Made by a program: the position numbers and the translations under genes
Part shown: piece by piece, positions 11,401-18,131 of the stretch
How positions within the stretch are numbered: position 1 is the first letter of the stretch
Layout of the letters: the number at the start of each line of letters is the position of its first letter
Notes under the pieces: model-generated
The model's database searches: none
The model's input: only the letters and a program-made list of their open reading frames with translations
What the model was told of the DNA's origin: nothing
Origin: a virus
IMG/VR virus record: IMGVR_UViG_3300020473_000122
Span: 1 to 24,335 of that record
Length of the DNA stretch: 24,335 nucleotides
Direction: 5' to 3' (one strand)

Positions 11401-14400
11401 AGCTTTGTTGGTGGTACATATACCGGTACTGCACAAACATATATTAGAAACTGGCAAAAGAATTTTGACATAACATATGAGAGATCGGCTGGATTTACTG
11501 GTGCGTTTGTTGGAGCATTTACCGGTGCTGAGGCAGCATATAGAGGTAGTTTCTTAAATTATGTTGGTGACTATCAAAAAGATTACCAAAAAGATTTTGG
11601 TGGTGCAGCATCATTTGTAAGAGATGTTGATGGTGAGTCTTATGTTGGGTTTGCTGGTGCAGCAACCAACTTTGTTAAGCACTTTGTTGGATCAGGAACG
11701 GGTGATGTATTTGCAACAACCTATTCAGACTCATTTGTAAAAGGTTATCAAAGATCATTTGAAGGCACACAGTTTACTCGAGTGACTGCTGTTAACTTTA
11801 CTGGTGCATATAGTCAAATTTATACCGGTTCATTTGTTGGTGAGTATGGTAAAAACTACGTACCAACATACACTGCAACTTGGGGTACTAATTTTGCCAA
11901 AGACTTTGCTTCAACAGGAATATCAACGTTTGTAGGAACAACAGGTTCATTTACTGGCACTGGTACAGTTAACTACGAAACAAACTTTACTGTAGAATAT
12001 TCAAGAGCATATGAGCCAACAACAATTAGTTCATCATTTGATAAGGCATATGAATCATCGTTTATAAGAACAGATGGATTTACTGGAAACTTTCAAGAGC
12101 AATATATTGGAACATACACTAAATCATACTCTAAGTTGTTTGGTGGTGTTGTGGCTTCTGGGTTTGTCACATACTCCGGAGCCTCTTCAGATTTCAATGC
12201 TACAGCAGGATTTAGTGGTGCCTTAGATTACCAGAAAATTTATGCACCAACGTTTGTTGAATCTTACAGCAGACAAGCGTTTGCTGGTTCGTTCAGTAAC
12301 ATATTTACCACATTAGCATTTGATGGTGATTCTTACGCACATACGTATGTTGATAGTGACTCTGTTGCTTCCTACACTGGAAACTTTACAGCAACGTATG
12401 CAAAGACTTATGAAAAGGTTTGGTCGGCTAGTTATGATGGATCATTCACAAATGATCTAACTGGTGCTGTAAGAGGATACACAATAAGTGGTTTCAGTGG
12501 TCCATATCGACAAGAACGTACTTCACCAGAAGTGGATCTATTCTGGAGCGGTAGTCCGTATGTCGATATGTTCGAAAAAACATATGAAAAGATTTGGACT
12601 GGTCTTAAAGATGTTGAAACAGTATTTACAAAGACGTATCATGGAACAAGTGCTGTCTTCTATCCGAGAACTTACGTTTTCGAAGATGATTCCACTGGAG
12701 ATTTCCGATCATTTACTAAAGGTTGGCAAGCACACGAATCACGTGCTTACACCAAGGAATATACTGGTAACGTTGAAGAACTTAAAAACTATGCAGCACA
12801 ATACACTAAGAGTTGGCATGGTCCTGGCACACGTTATACTGGTTCGACGGGTCCCTTTACTAAAGACTGGACAGCTTCGTATATTAAGAACTATGCTAAG
12901 TCATGGGAAGGGGCTGCATATAGTAAAGATTGGGATGTAACTGGAACATTTGTCAAGGATTGGACAGGTACGTATAGCTCTGTAAGATCATTTGTTTCAT
13001 ATCAAAGAGCTAGCTTTGATGGAACAGCATTTGGTAAGACATACTCTAGCTTTGCTGTATATAGAACACAAGAAACACAGTTTGCAGGTGATTGGTCTAA
13101 GCAGTGGGCTAAAGAGTTTAATGTTAACTTTGGTTCGTCTGTTGTTAATTATGCTGCTGGTGGTGCTACAGATTATTCAGCAACATACGCAGCGTTCTAT
13201 GGTCAATTGTTTGCTGGTGAGTTTGGTAAAGACTATAATGTTAATTACAGTGGTGCATATATCAAAGACTTTACAAATGAGTTTGTTGGTTCTACATTTA
13301 CAGGTGCGTTTACCAAAAATTGGAACATTACATTTACTAATTCATGGCTCAAGACGTACGGAAGAGAGTCTGTAGCAAGCTATACGTTAGGTACATTTGA
13401 GGGTACATATCAAACCAGCTTCTTGCCACTAGAATACATAAAGGCATTTATTGGTTCGTGGACTGGTACATATGTCAAAAATTATGGTGTGTTTGAGAAA
13501 CTTTATGCCAACCAAAACTGGGATAGCTCATGGCAACGTGGATATCCAGGAGCATACATTAACACAGGATTTGAAGGTCTGCCAACCTTTACTGCAGCTT
13601 ATGTTGGTTCTAGTGGAACATTCTTAAAAGATTGGGTGGGTGCAACAGGTTTCGAATCATACGGAGCAATCCAAACAACTTACGAAGGTAATACAGCAAC
13701 AACATATCAAGGTGGGGCTGGTAACTTCGAAGGTAGAAATTATGTGTCGGTTGCATATCAACAAGGAAGGTTCCAGGCTGGATTTGGTGATTCATATACG
13801 CAGACGTTTAGTACAACATTCAATGATGAGTATGCTAGAGGATATGATGCTCAAGCGTTTAGTGGATTTACAGATTGGACTAAGACGTATGCCAAAGACT
13901 ATGCTATCACATCAGTAGGCGCCTTCACAAAGGCTTGGGGTGCTACGTATTCTAAAAACTGGGTGGCCACTTACACTAAAGATTGGCAGAAGATCTTTGC
14001 TCGGACGTATCAAGTTACTGCAACTTATAACGATGAGCTGTTTTATGGTTCATATGCCAGAAACTGGTTGGGTGCATACAGAGGAACATTTGACACTTCA
14101 TTCCAAGGTCAATTGTATGTTGGTAATTATGTTGAAATATTCTACGGTGGTTTCTCTCGATTGTATGCTTCATACACAGGAACAATTGATTACAATAAAG
14201 ATTTTGTTACTAACTTTACTACTAACTACAGTAAAGATTGGGCAAGAGAGTATGCTGATGCTTCATCATACTTAACCACATACGAAAAACAGTTTGCTGG
14301 TAGTTATGCAAAGGATTATCAAGGTACAGCTTACCAAGGTGATATTACCGTATCATATCTTGGTGTTGTTGAAACATCTGGTACTGCTGGATCTGGTGGT

Positions 14401-14730
14401 GCTGGTTTCCAAGTTGGTAGAACGGGTACAACAGGAGCACCTGTAGCTCATCTCCATATTGAGCCAGGTGATGGTGGATTACTCAATGGTGGTAAGATGG
14501 GTAAACCAAAGATTGAATTTGGACATACCAAGGTCAATGGTGGTATTGGTGGTAACCTTGGTAACATGGGTAGTGGTGGTGGTGAACATTACCAACGAAA
14601 GACTAGATATGCTCAATCTGGAGATGGAGGGTTGCCTGGAGCCGCCATTAAGGGGTATAATGCTAACTTCGTGACGTTCATCCATACAGGTAACGTATTA
14701 GGGGATCCTCAGTTTAAATACGTAACCTAA
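5428..14730 (+). CDS. Giant aromatic tetrapeptide-repeat tail fibre / adhesin
   Basis: A single uninterrupted gene of 3100 codons; AAGGA lies 9-10 bases before the ATG. Most of the protein has an aromatic residue at every fourth position. Residues about 95-145 and 543-1568 are [Y/W]-x-K-x repeats (for example YTKNWVKTYTKDW), while residues about 150-540 and 1857-2981 mostly use Gly instead of Lys (for example FVGxYxGxF). Residues 1630-1856 are different: a Trp-containing segment (YEDNWEVIKKLHVV, TGSEWKAFH) of the type repeated in phage fibres, then a beta-rich domain ending in a run of eight glycines. The last 119 residues return to Gly-rich sequence and the ending GAAIKGYN...GNVLGDPQF, typical of phage glycine-rich tips. 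So the second repeat arm appears inserted into the tip domain. Host binding is inferred from context. No signal peptide, enzyme motif or transmembrane segment was seen. Its size is far above T4 gp34 or gp37. Confidence 0.9.
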   Translation: MASVTRSYANTTTGTFRDFQISFRTERAHDPLIAYNTEFAGFYNGFLGQYAGGTEGPLSWMGTFTSTYQKFTLYNKNWTSETSVYAKNFVGTRKYTNSQTGYKKEYAHEHEYNKVWTKAWEKDYNANWSKEWTKQYSKDWVGSTGTYTAIYEQGWVADYAITYTKTYEADYTATYVGKAAMWSGIFAAANIFKDYTGVYSASTAYTSVVSFAADATYEGATYSKSYVGAATGYAPNWNGFVPFVAYSKTYSAPANFDTLYLKTYLGARAYGSDVVESATYTGTTRLAFFTGDSPGVFYTKEYVGTEQSFTGLNLGRFTKEFAGVAQYVKAYTRDFEGTHAFTPQFAGTAFYTKAYTGMKSYLGADSVYYTGAASFDKAYAGTESYTGTHNFTGYFNKEYVGARNWDGTFIGARDYSAEVAYEKHYAKSWAGVADYNATFDAVLFYKPATKSYVKDYVAHYVGTRNYTSFQSFEGSETLYTGVYRGIAENSFRMSAYVDGDGNIFVTFDKFYQGEGPSFAGPRSYHKDYVAAYVGTGPSGPGTFTKNWVKAYVPSETFTKTYLQGFNADYTKSWERAWTKAYDAVYSAAYTKVWSKTYTKLYTGSWSATYNKIYTSAVAWGSYRAGSGGVFYAGPNGTRNIDFTRAWEGSWSKDYEKSWSIDYTAVYNKDWTKAWEKDYLKTYDAVYTKTWETAWNKDYGGLGVGFSAYLGGWTGTATSVGFFEGTNFFVKDWQKDYVAAYDKNWVKTYTKNWLKDYVVDYQKDYVATYDKNWVKAYEASYDRAYTKIWQGAAYQRNYGAVYTKTWDKDYLKNWVKTYTKDWITTYDKNYVKAYDKTYDKDYVGTYEKNWVKTYTKDWLKTYDKDWTKIWQKDYVATYEKNWTKTYTTEYLKNYVGTYLKSWDKVYTAGLWNRDYTKAWEKDYTKAYEASWAKTYDKTYDAVYNKDWVTLYTKVWSKDYVKVYGGIFTSVWTKAYDAVYTKNYDATYTKIWSKNWVKTYTKNWVKAYDKTYDAVYTKAYSAAYTKVWEKAWSRDWGKIYSADYNKDYSVDYTKVWTKSWLRDYIKGYAATYLGPVYYGSWLNANGVFYGNYTPTGTNWNKDYVKTYVGQVFFGGFAANRSYNKTYTKTWLLATAYDKLWEKAYTKNFDKDYTKVYTKIWTKTYSKDWGKVWTALYNKTYDAVYNKDWNKDYTKIWTKAWEKDYVADYNKDYVANYDAVYTKIWAKDYTKVWEKTYEGAYGAAWEKNYVKEYTTTYEKAWSAAYTKVWTAAWVKNYETNYEKVYTKNYDAVYTKTYAEGVDYTKSWVAAYDKDWVKTYTKDWNKDYTAAYDKNWVKDYDQIYVGTYIKNWVTDYNKDYVAAYDKNWVKTYTKEWQKDYVKTYTKNWVVDYNKDYVANYVKTYTTTYDKVWQGDVLGTFEGTYTKLWTKDWNKTYEKSYAALYTKIYTSAVNWGSYQNSGGVFYAGPRGARNVDFTKTWEKSWVKAYVKTYTTTYSKDYVGAYIGSVPGDWSTDYVKAWLKNWEKDYVGSYDKNWVKTYTKNWVKDYITTYDKDYVGTYQKNWVKEYTKDYAGPVSWTAAYSGVASYEVTRQKPFTPTYTGDQDFAQGYKGTLDTHTPYSGTTSFVGPTTGEMSTDAPRVQIKYEDNWEVIKKLHVVQNNAFKEVRTGFVKTGSEWKAFHIGYKHVNINLNSNESTGIIAQSAAGLGRGATTIDGKVTYFVNNLNLRNYLVDRGDDPDNIPHLVTITVGEDDVTSKNFIFGSQDDSEASIDLSTMVKPTVNVVGSVQSEISHLVKIVVKPSGYVIGKGGTGGNAFTAARGVGLSGTDGGNAIKTANTVELFIENYGIIGGGGGGGGAGGITDPYSTPTGTYTKTYTGPSYQGTTGNVDFARDYAVNYSGTFEGDRAFLRTSFERTAGFGAAFVGGFGGSFVRDYSKAYSGGSFVGSTGTTYQGGNAPIFYGGDSNTPGAWSPVGTAFNKLLFFGGFSGLEPYIGSFVGGTYTGTAQTYIRNWQKNFDITYERSAGFTGAFVGAFTGAEAAYRGSFLNYVGDYQKDYQKDFGGAASFVRDVDGESYVGFAGAATNFVKHFVGSGTGDVFATTYSDSFVKGYQRSFEGTQFTRVTAVNFTGAYSQIYTGSFVGEYGKNYVPTYTATWGTNFAKDFASTGISTFVGTTGSFTGTGTVNYETNFTVEYSRAYEPTTISSSFDKAYESSFIRTDGFTGNFQEQYIGTYTKSYSKLFGGVVASGFVTYSGASSDFNATAGFSGALDYQKIYAPTFVESYSRQAFAGSFSNIFTTLAFDGDSYAHTYVDSDSVASYTGNFTATYAKTYEKVWSASYDGSFTNDLTGAVRGYTISGFSGPYRQERTSPEVDLFWSGSPYVDMFEKTYEKIWTGLKDVETVFTKTYHGTSAVFYPRTYVFEDDSTGDFRSFTKGWQAHESRAYTKEYTGNVEELKNYAAQYTKSWHGPGTRYTGSTGPFTKDWTASYIKNYAKSWEGAAYSKDWDVTGTFVKDWTGTYSSVRSFVSYQRASFDGTAFGKTYSSFAVYRTQETQFAGDWSKQWAKEFNVNFGSSVVNYAAGGATDYSATYAAFYGQLFAGEFGKDYNVNYSGAYIKDFTNEFVGSTFTGAFTKNWNITFTNSWLKTYGRESVASYTLGTFEGTYQTSFLPLEYIKAFIGSWTGTYVKNYGVFEKLYANQNWDSSWQRGYPGAYINTGFEGLPTFTAAYVGSSGTFLKDWVGATGFESYGAIQTTYEGNTATTYQGGAGNFEGRNYVSVAYQQGRFQAGFGDSYTQTFSTTFNDEYARGYDAQAFSGFTDWTKTYAKDYAITSVGAFTKAWGATYSKNWVATYTKDWQKIFARTYQVTATYNDELFYGSYARNWLGAYRGTFDTSFQGQLYVGNYVEIFYGGFSRLYASYTGTIDYNKDFVTNFTTNYSKDWAREYADASSYLTTYEKQFAGSYAKDYQGTAYQGDITVSYLGVVETSGTAGSGGAGFQVGRTGTTGAPVAHLHIEPGDGGLLNGGKMGKPKIEFGHTKVNGGIGGNLGNMGSGGGEHYQRKTRYAQSGDGGLPGAAIKGYNANFVTFIHTGNVLGDPQFKYVT
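7258..7380 (+). repeat. Inter-repeat module, copy 1
   Basis: This encodes KIYTSAVAWGSY, GGVFYAGPNGTRN and IDFTRAWEGSW. It is a close copy of the module at 9751-9867, with several substitutions and one short length difference. Both interrupt the Lys-type tetrad array and imply a past internal duplication of a larger unit. Confidence 0.8.
9751..9867 (+). repeat. Inter-repeat module, copy 2
   Basis: This encodes KIYTSAVNWGSY, GGVFYAGPRGARN and VDFTKTWEKSW, matching copy 1 at 7258-7380. A more distant version (YYGSWLNANGVFYGNY) lies near 8650-8700. Confidence 0.8.
10315..10995 (+). other. Globular and Gly-rich domain inside the giant fibre
   Basis: Residues 1630-1856 break the tetrad pattern. 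They contain a Trp-bearing motif, a stretch with ordinary beta-protein composition (VTITVGEDDV, KIVVKPSGYVIGKGGTGG) and a terminal run of eight Gly plus AGG. The arrangement matches the start of glycine-rich tip domains in other phage tail proteins, whose end is found only at 14371-14727. Confidence 0.7.
10996..14370 (+). repeat. Gly-type aromatic tetrapeptide repeat array, inserted in the tip domain
   Basis: Residues 1857-2981 again place Phe, Tyr or Trp every fourth position, but the intervening residues favour Gly, Thr and Ser over Lys, with short Lys-type patches near 13876-14000. The array is less regular than the first and Phe-rich. It separates two halves of a Gly-rich domain. Confidence 0.75.
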
Positions 14731-14762
14731 ATATTATTGTCAGAATTTGAAAGGTGATTATT

Positions 14763-15491
14763 ATGGCAGAAGTTGAACCCGCCAGCTCTGAGGCAGAGCT
14801 TGTTAATAGAGAAATTGATAAAAGAATTCCGGAAGGTGAAGTCGATTACGAAGCACCTCACGATGAGGACGCTTTGGCTGATCAGGTCAAAGCAGAGGAG
14901 CCTGAAGCCGATGAACGTAAAGATCGGTTAGGTTTACATAGAGCTCCTCCTGATCTTGAGACAAACTATTGGACGCATTTTCCGGTTGATAGTAAGAAGG
15001 AGACCGAAATGGCAGAAACGCCAGTTGAACAGGATCCCCAAAAAGATCATGAGTATCCGTTTGGTGATGCTCAATTAATATATGCATTTTATGCAAATGA
15101 TAGAAGGGACGTAATTAAGTTCTTTCTGAGAATGCCTGATGATAAGGTGTCAGATCATTCTATTGATAAGAATCCAATCCACGAAGGTGCCTGGCATTGG
15201 ATTCGTAGAACCTTTACTGAAGATCAGTTGGGTGAGAATACTCAACGTGAGATCAGCAAAATTAATCGTTTCCGAGAAAAAGAAGAAGAGGAAATGAAAG
15301 AGCGTGAACGTAAAGGTAAACAAGAAGAATTGTTCCAAGCTAAGTTATCAGCATTTGAGATTCCAGCTGTTACTAATAGTAAACACAGAGAGCTGAAATC
15401 TAATATTCGTAAAGCAAAGACTACTATGGAAGTCAATGCTACTGTTGGTGCATTAATAGCTTTGGAGTATATTGATGGAAAGGCACAATAA
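14763..15491 (+). CDS. Acidic protein of unknown function, coiled coil
   Basis: This encodes 242 residues from the ATG at 14763; AAGG at 14751-14754 lies 8 bases upstream, so an in-frame GTG at 14754 is part of the ribosome site and not the start. The first 95 residues are strongly acidic, Pro/Glu-rich and probably disordered. Residues 96-155 look folded (YPFGDAQLIYAFYANDRRDVIKFFLRMP, GAWHWIRRTF). Residues 158-195 are a charged helix, probably coiled coil. The end (LKSNIRKAKTTMEVNATVGALIALE) is a helical tail. The gene follows the giant fibre by 32 bases and overlaps the next gene by 17. No family was recognised; an assembly factor for the fibre is one possibility, based on position only. Confidence 0.8.
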   Translation: MAEVEPASSEAELVNREIDKRIPEGEVDYEAPHDEDALADQVKAEEPEADERKDRLGLHRAPPDLETNYWTHFPVDSKKETEMAETPVEQDPQKDHEYPFGDAQLIYAFYANDRRDVIKFFLRMPDDKVSDHSIDKNPIHEGAWHWIRRTFTEDQLGENTQREISKINRFREKEEEEMKERERKGKQEELFQAKLSAFEIPAVTNSKHRELKSNIRKAKTTMEVNATVGALIALEYIDGKAQ

Positions 15492-16353
15492 CGGCTTTCT
15501 ATATGTTGGATCACTAAGTAAAGTTTACTATGATGCGGCAGTAATGTCAGGTGAGTCAATCAAAGACTACTGGCCAGAAGCTAACCTTACATTGTTCACT
15601 CACGATAAATGGGTTGATGATAGATGCAGAAGCATCTTTCAAAATGTTATAACAGATGTTCCGGTACATTGTCGGGCTAAGCTGTGGGCATTAGATCAAA
15701 CACCATACATTAAAACTGCATATATGGATGCTGATACTTATTGTGAGTCTGAGAGAATAAAAGACTTATTCGAAGAGCTACCTGATAACTATGATATGGT
15801 CATGACAGAAAATAGACCATACAATGCTAAGGTTGTATACTTCACAAACGAGGAGGAATTGCGTCACTACGATAAAGAGCACAAACCTCTTATCTGGGAG
15901 AATGGTGACGAAGAGAATGGCAAACCACTATATGCTGTACACAAATGGGAGCCTACAGCTAATAGTGGAGTGTATCGTATGAGATGGCATTGTGGGATGT
16001 TCATATATAATAATAAGCCACACACGCTAAAGATGTTGAATATGTGGTATCAAAACTACCGTATACAAATTGAAAATAAGAAAGGATGGGAAAAGATATT
16101 TAACTATCCTAAGTCGTTGTGGTTTTGGGATACGTTTGCGTTTTGGAGAACTAATTTTGAGGTTAACTATGAGGTTAAGATTAAGGAGATTCATCCAAAG
16201 TGGAACTTTGTAAGAGGATATAGGGATTGGGAAAAGGACGAAGATGGTCACATCATGTTTCATTACACAATTCCAAACGAGATGATAGATAAGGAGATAT
16301 TGGATGACCCCGATATACGAAATACAATCGGAGATTTTGACGTACTTAGATAG
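15475..16353 (+). CDS. Glycosyltransferase-like protein (GT-A fold, DxD)
   Basis: This encodes 292 residues from the ATG at 15475, with GGAG at 15463-15466 and a 17-base overlap with the previous gene. The sequence looks like a nucleotide-sugar transferase: an N-terminal beta-strand and helix (FLYVGSLSKVYYDAAVMSGESIKDY), FTHDKW, and the metal/nucleotide-binding motif in IKTAYMDADTYC with Asp85 and Asp87. WHCGMFIYNN (acceptor side) and a C-terminal FHYT follow. In such enzymes the DxD aspartates coordinate a metal and the sugar nucleotide. It is not closely similar to the three minus-strand transferases downstream. The substrate and acceptor cannot be read from the sequence. It overlaps the oxygenase-like gene by 50 bases. 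Confidence 0.75.
   Translation: MERHNNGFLYVGSLSKVYYDAAVMSGESIKDYWPEANLTLFTHDKWVDDRCRSIFQNVITDVPVHCRAKLWALDQTPYIKTAYMDADTYCESERIKDLFEELPDNYDMVMTENRPYNAKVVYFTNEEELRHYDKEHKPLIWENGDEENGKPLYAVHKWEPTANSGVYRMRWHCGMFIYNNKPHTLKMLNMWYQNYRIQIENKKGWEKIFNYPKSLWFWDTFAFWRTNFEVNYEVKIKEIHPKWNFVRGYRDWEKDEDGHIMFHYTIPNEMIDKEILDDPDIRNTIGDFDVLR
16291..16298 (+). promoter_or_regulatory. Strong ribosome binding site within the preceding gene
   Basis: AAGGAGAT, with GGAG 7 bases before the ATG at 16304. It supports a start 50 bases inside the glycosyltransferase-like gene over the later TTG at 16337. Confidence 0.8.
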
Positions 16354-17092
16354 CTGGAAAGATTTTGTATGGAGCCTAAACCTGGAAGAAACTTTTGGTC
16401 CAAATGGTACATACAGAGACAAAGGCGGTAAGTTTTTTAGGGAGAATAGATCAAAACATGCAACAAGTATAGAATGTCTTAGGTCCATGGATCACATGGA
16501 GCATGATGGATTTCCACCGGACAGTTATGGTTATGATTTTAACCAGATTGGTAAGTGGCTTGAAAGAAATATGATTAGTCATAAAGATGCTAAGCCTTTG
16601 ATAGAAAAGAGTAATGAGTTAGATGAAACGCTCGGTGCTTATTTGGGTACAAGATTTTGTGCTTTAAAAATGTGGTATCCAGCTGATGGATATATTGCTT
16701 GGCATACAAATTGGAACGTACCAAGTTACAACATTCTATTTACATACAACTCAGGTGAGGATGGTGATGGTTATTGGAGGCATATTGATCCAACCGGTTC
16801 AGATTCACCACTACCAAATAAAATTAATGAGGGAGATGGTCACAGCAAGTTAATGCATATACCTGATCCACATGGCTGGTCTTGTAAGGTTGGTTATTAT
16901 GGACGCAAAGAGGAACATGAAAAGATTGTTTGGCATTCAGCCTATGCTAGTGCACCTAGAATGACGTTGGGTTATGTTGTATATGAAGAGGTGTTGTGGA
17001 GAGATATGGTTGAAGAGATTGCAGGATCACAAGATGTGTGGCCACTTGCTCCATACAGTGAAGAGATGCATGCTAAGTATGTAAAAGGTTAA
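16304..17092 (+). CDS. 2OG-Fe(II) oxygenase-like protein
   Basis: This encodes 262 residues; the start is fixed by the AAGGAGAT site. The central part (GYIAWHTNWNVPSYNILFTYN, GDGYWRHIDP) and the later IVWHSAYASAPRMTLGYVVYEE match the layout of phage 2OG-Fe(II) dioxygenases. The likely iron ligands are His134 and His211, and Arg219, eight residues after the distal His, would bind 2-oxoglutarate. The position normally held by Asp or Glu in the HxD motif is Asn136 here (HTN), so the iron site may be atypical or the third ligand may come from elsewhere. Such enzymes hydroxylate proteins, sugars, lipids or nucleobases; the substrate here is unknown. The gene ends 4 bases into the convergent minus-strand operon. 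Confidence 0.7.
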   Translation: MTPIYEIQSEILTYLDSWKDFVWSLNLEETFGPNGTYRDKGGKFFRENRSKHATSIECLRSMDHMEHDGFPPDSYGYDFNQIGKWLERNMISHKDAKPLIEKSNELDETLGAYLGTRFCALKMWYPADGYIAWHTNWNVPSYNILFTYNSGEDGDGYWRHIDPTGSDSPLPNKINEGDGHSKLMHIPDPHGWSCKVGYYGRKEEHEKIVWHSAYASAPRMTLGYVVYEEVLWRDMVEEIAGSQDVWPLAPYSEEMHAKYVKG

Positions 17093-17505
17093 ACAAACCT
17101 ACCTCTACCACCTTCTTGATAGTATTTGTGTGACTTGTTAGCTATATTAACTAATGTGTAATACAATAACTGCTCCCAATGTGGTGCATCGTCAATAGCA
17201 CCTCCTCGAGCAAAGTTAATGCCATCAACTCTATAGTTTGCAATGCAATACAACACATACCATATGTCATTGATATCGTTGTAATCAACCATTCCCCAAC
17301 CTTTATAATGTATACATCTCTTTATAGCTCTAAGCCTAACATCCTCATGTAACGCTGCTTCTAGTTTTTCCAATATTGGTTGAATGTGTTTCCATTCCTT
17401 CTCAGCTTCCATATTGAAGAATCGACCAAATAATTGTTGTGTATATAATAAGATGAAGAAACCATATACCTGGCTATCCATCTTAGGCTCTAATGAATAA
17501 GTCAT
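17089..17505 (-). CDS. Hypothetical protein, last gene of the minus-strand operon
   Basis: This encodes 138 residues. The ATG overlaps the stop of the upstream methyltransferase-like gene as ATGA, and AGGTG lies 7 bases before it. The protein is helix-rich and aromatic (VYGFFILLYTQQLFGRFF, DINDIWYVLYCIANYRVDGI, WEQLLYYTLVNIANKSHKYY). The N-terminal 30 residues are hydrophobic but contain no clear signal peptide. The segment VRLRAIKRCIHYKGWGMVDYNDI resembles no motif I can place. Its job is presumably linked to the sugar and methyl transfer genes with which it is co-transcribed. Its last 4 bases overlap the convergent oxygenase-like gene. Confidence 0.8.
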   Translation of the reverse strand: MTYSLEPKMDSQVYGFFILLYTQQLFGRFFNMEAEKEWKHIQPILEKLEAALHEDVRLRAIKRCIHYKGWGMVDYNDINDIWYVLYCIANYRVDGINFARGGAIDDAPHWEQLLYYTLVNIANKSHKYYQEGGRGRFV

Positions 17506-18131
17506 TGCATAGCACCTATAACCATTATTCTTTTATTTCGAAGTATCTCTCTAACACCAGTATCATATATTCTTTTTAGTCCAGCTTGCTTTGCTAGTTC
17601 TTCTGGTGTATCAACACAATTGATGTGCATCCATTGAACATTTCTATTATCATTGCTTTGGAATGCAAACACTTTCTTATCTGTGTTCATTGATGTTAAC
17701 TCTTTCATATCAAACATATGTTCACAAGAACAATTTATAAACGTATCACCAGTAAAGTCAATATCATCAAATACCACATCGTTAGTTTTAACAGTAACTA
17801 AATCATCGTCATCAAAGATGTGGCTTGCTATCTCAGTAGTGTACCAATCTACATCATATAAGTTAAACTTAATGTGTGTGCCCAAATAATATTTAAGAAA
17901 TGGTACTATGACAATACCATACCAGCTAGCCGCTATATCAATCTCTTGGATATCTATCTTGTTGTGCTCCACAACTCCTCTAAGTCTTTCACCAAGCCAG
18001 TTCTTACTTTGGATCTGGGTTTCAAATATACACTCAGAATAATCTTTAAACTTATATACATGATTATGGTTGACATACACCATTCCTTTATGATATAATC
18101 TATAAATCTGGTTAAGAACTGGATGGAACAT
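17502..18131 (-). CDS. SAM-dependent methyltransferase-like protein
   Basis: This encodes 209 residues. It has the order of class I methyltransferase motifs: a motif I-like EIDIAASWYG at residues 63-72 at the end of strand 1, an acidic strand-2 end in FNLYDVDWY (Asp93, Asp95), and a strand-4-like FINCSCEHMFDM at residues 131-142. INxSCEHM is a pattern I associate with small methyltransferase-like proteins of marine phages. Motif I lacks the usual GxGxG, so binding of S-adenosylmethionine should be treated as likely, not certain. The gene overlaps the transferase upstream by 20 bases and the gene downstream by 4. Whether the acceptor is a sugar, a protein or a small molecule is unknown. Confidence 0.65.
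   Translation of the reverse strand: MFHPVLNQIYRLYHKGMVYVNHNHVYKFKDYSECIFETQIQSKNWLGERLRGVVEHNKIDIQEIDIAASWYGIVIVPFLKYYLGTHIKFNLYDVDWYTTEIASHIFDDDDLVTVKTNDVVFDDIDFTGDTFINCSCEHMFDMKELTSMNTDKKVFAFQSNDNRNVQWMHINCVDTPEELAKQAGLKRIYDTGVREILRNKRIMVIGAMQ

Noticed and set aside
5576-14275. Many open frames of 60-220 codons in the second forward frame across the giant fibre gene
   Set aside because: They all lie in one shifted frame and arise because the 12-base repeat (Tyr-x-Lys-x codons) lacks stops in that register; the products are low-complexity and lack ribosome sites.
5428-14730. Diversity-generating retroelement target in the giant fibre
   Set aside because: No reverse transcriptase, template repeat or adenine-biased variable region is visible in the window.
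15150-15559. Antisense open frames opposite the acidic gene and the start of the glycosyltransferase-like gene
   Set aside because: They overlap well-supported genes on the other strand; no ribosome sites or family features.
17653-18098. Plus-strand open frames inside the methyltransferase-like gene
   Set aside because: Shadows of the minus-strand gene; hydrophobic, low-quality products.
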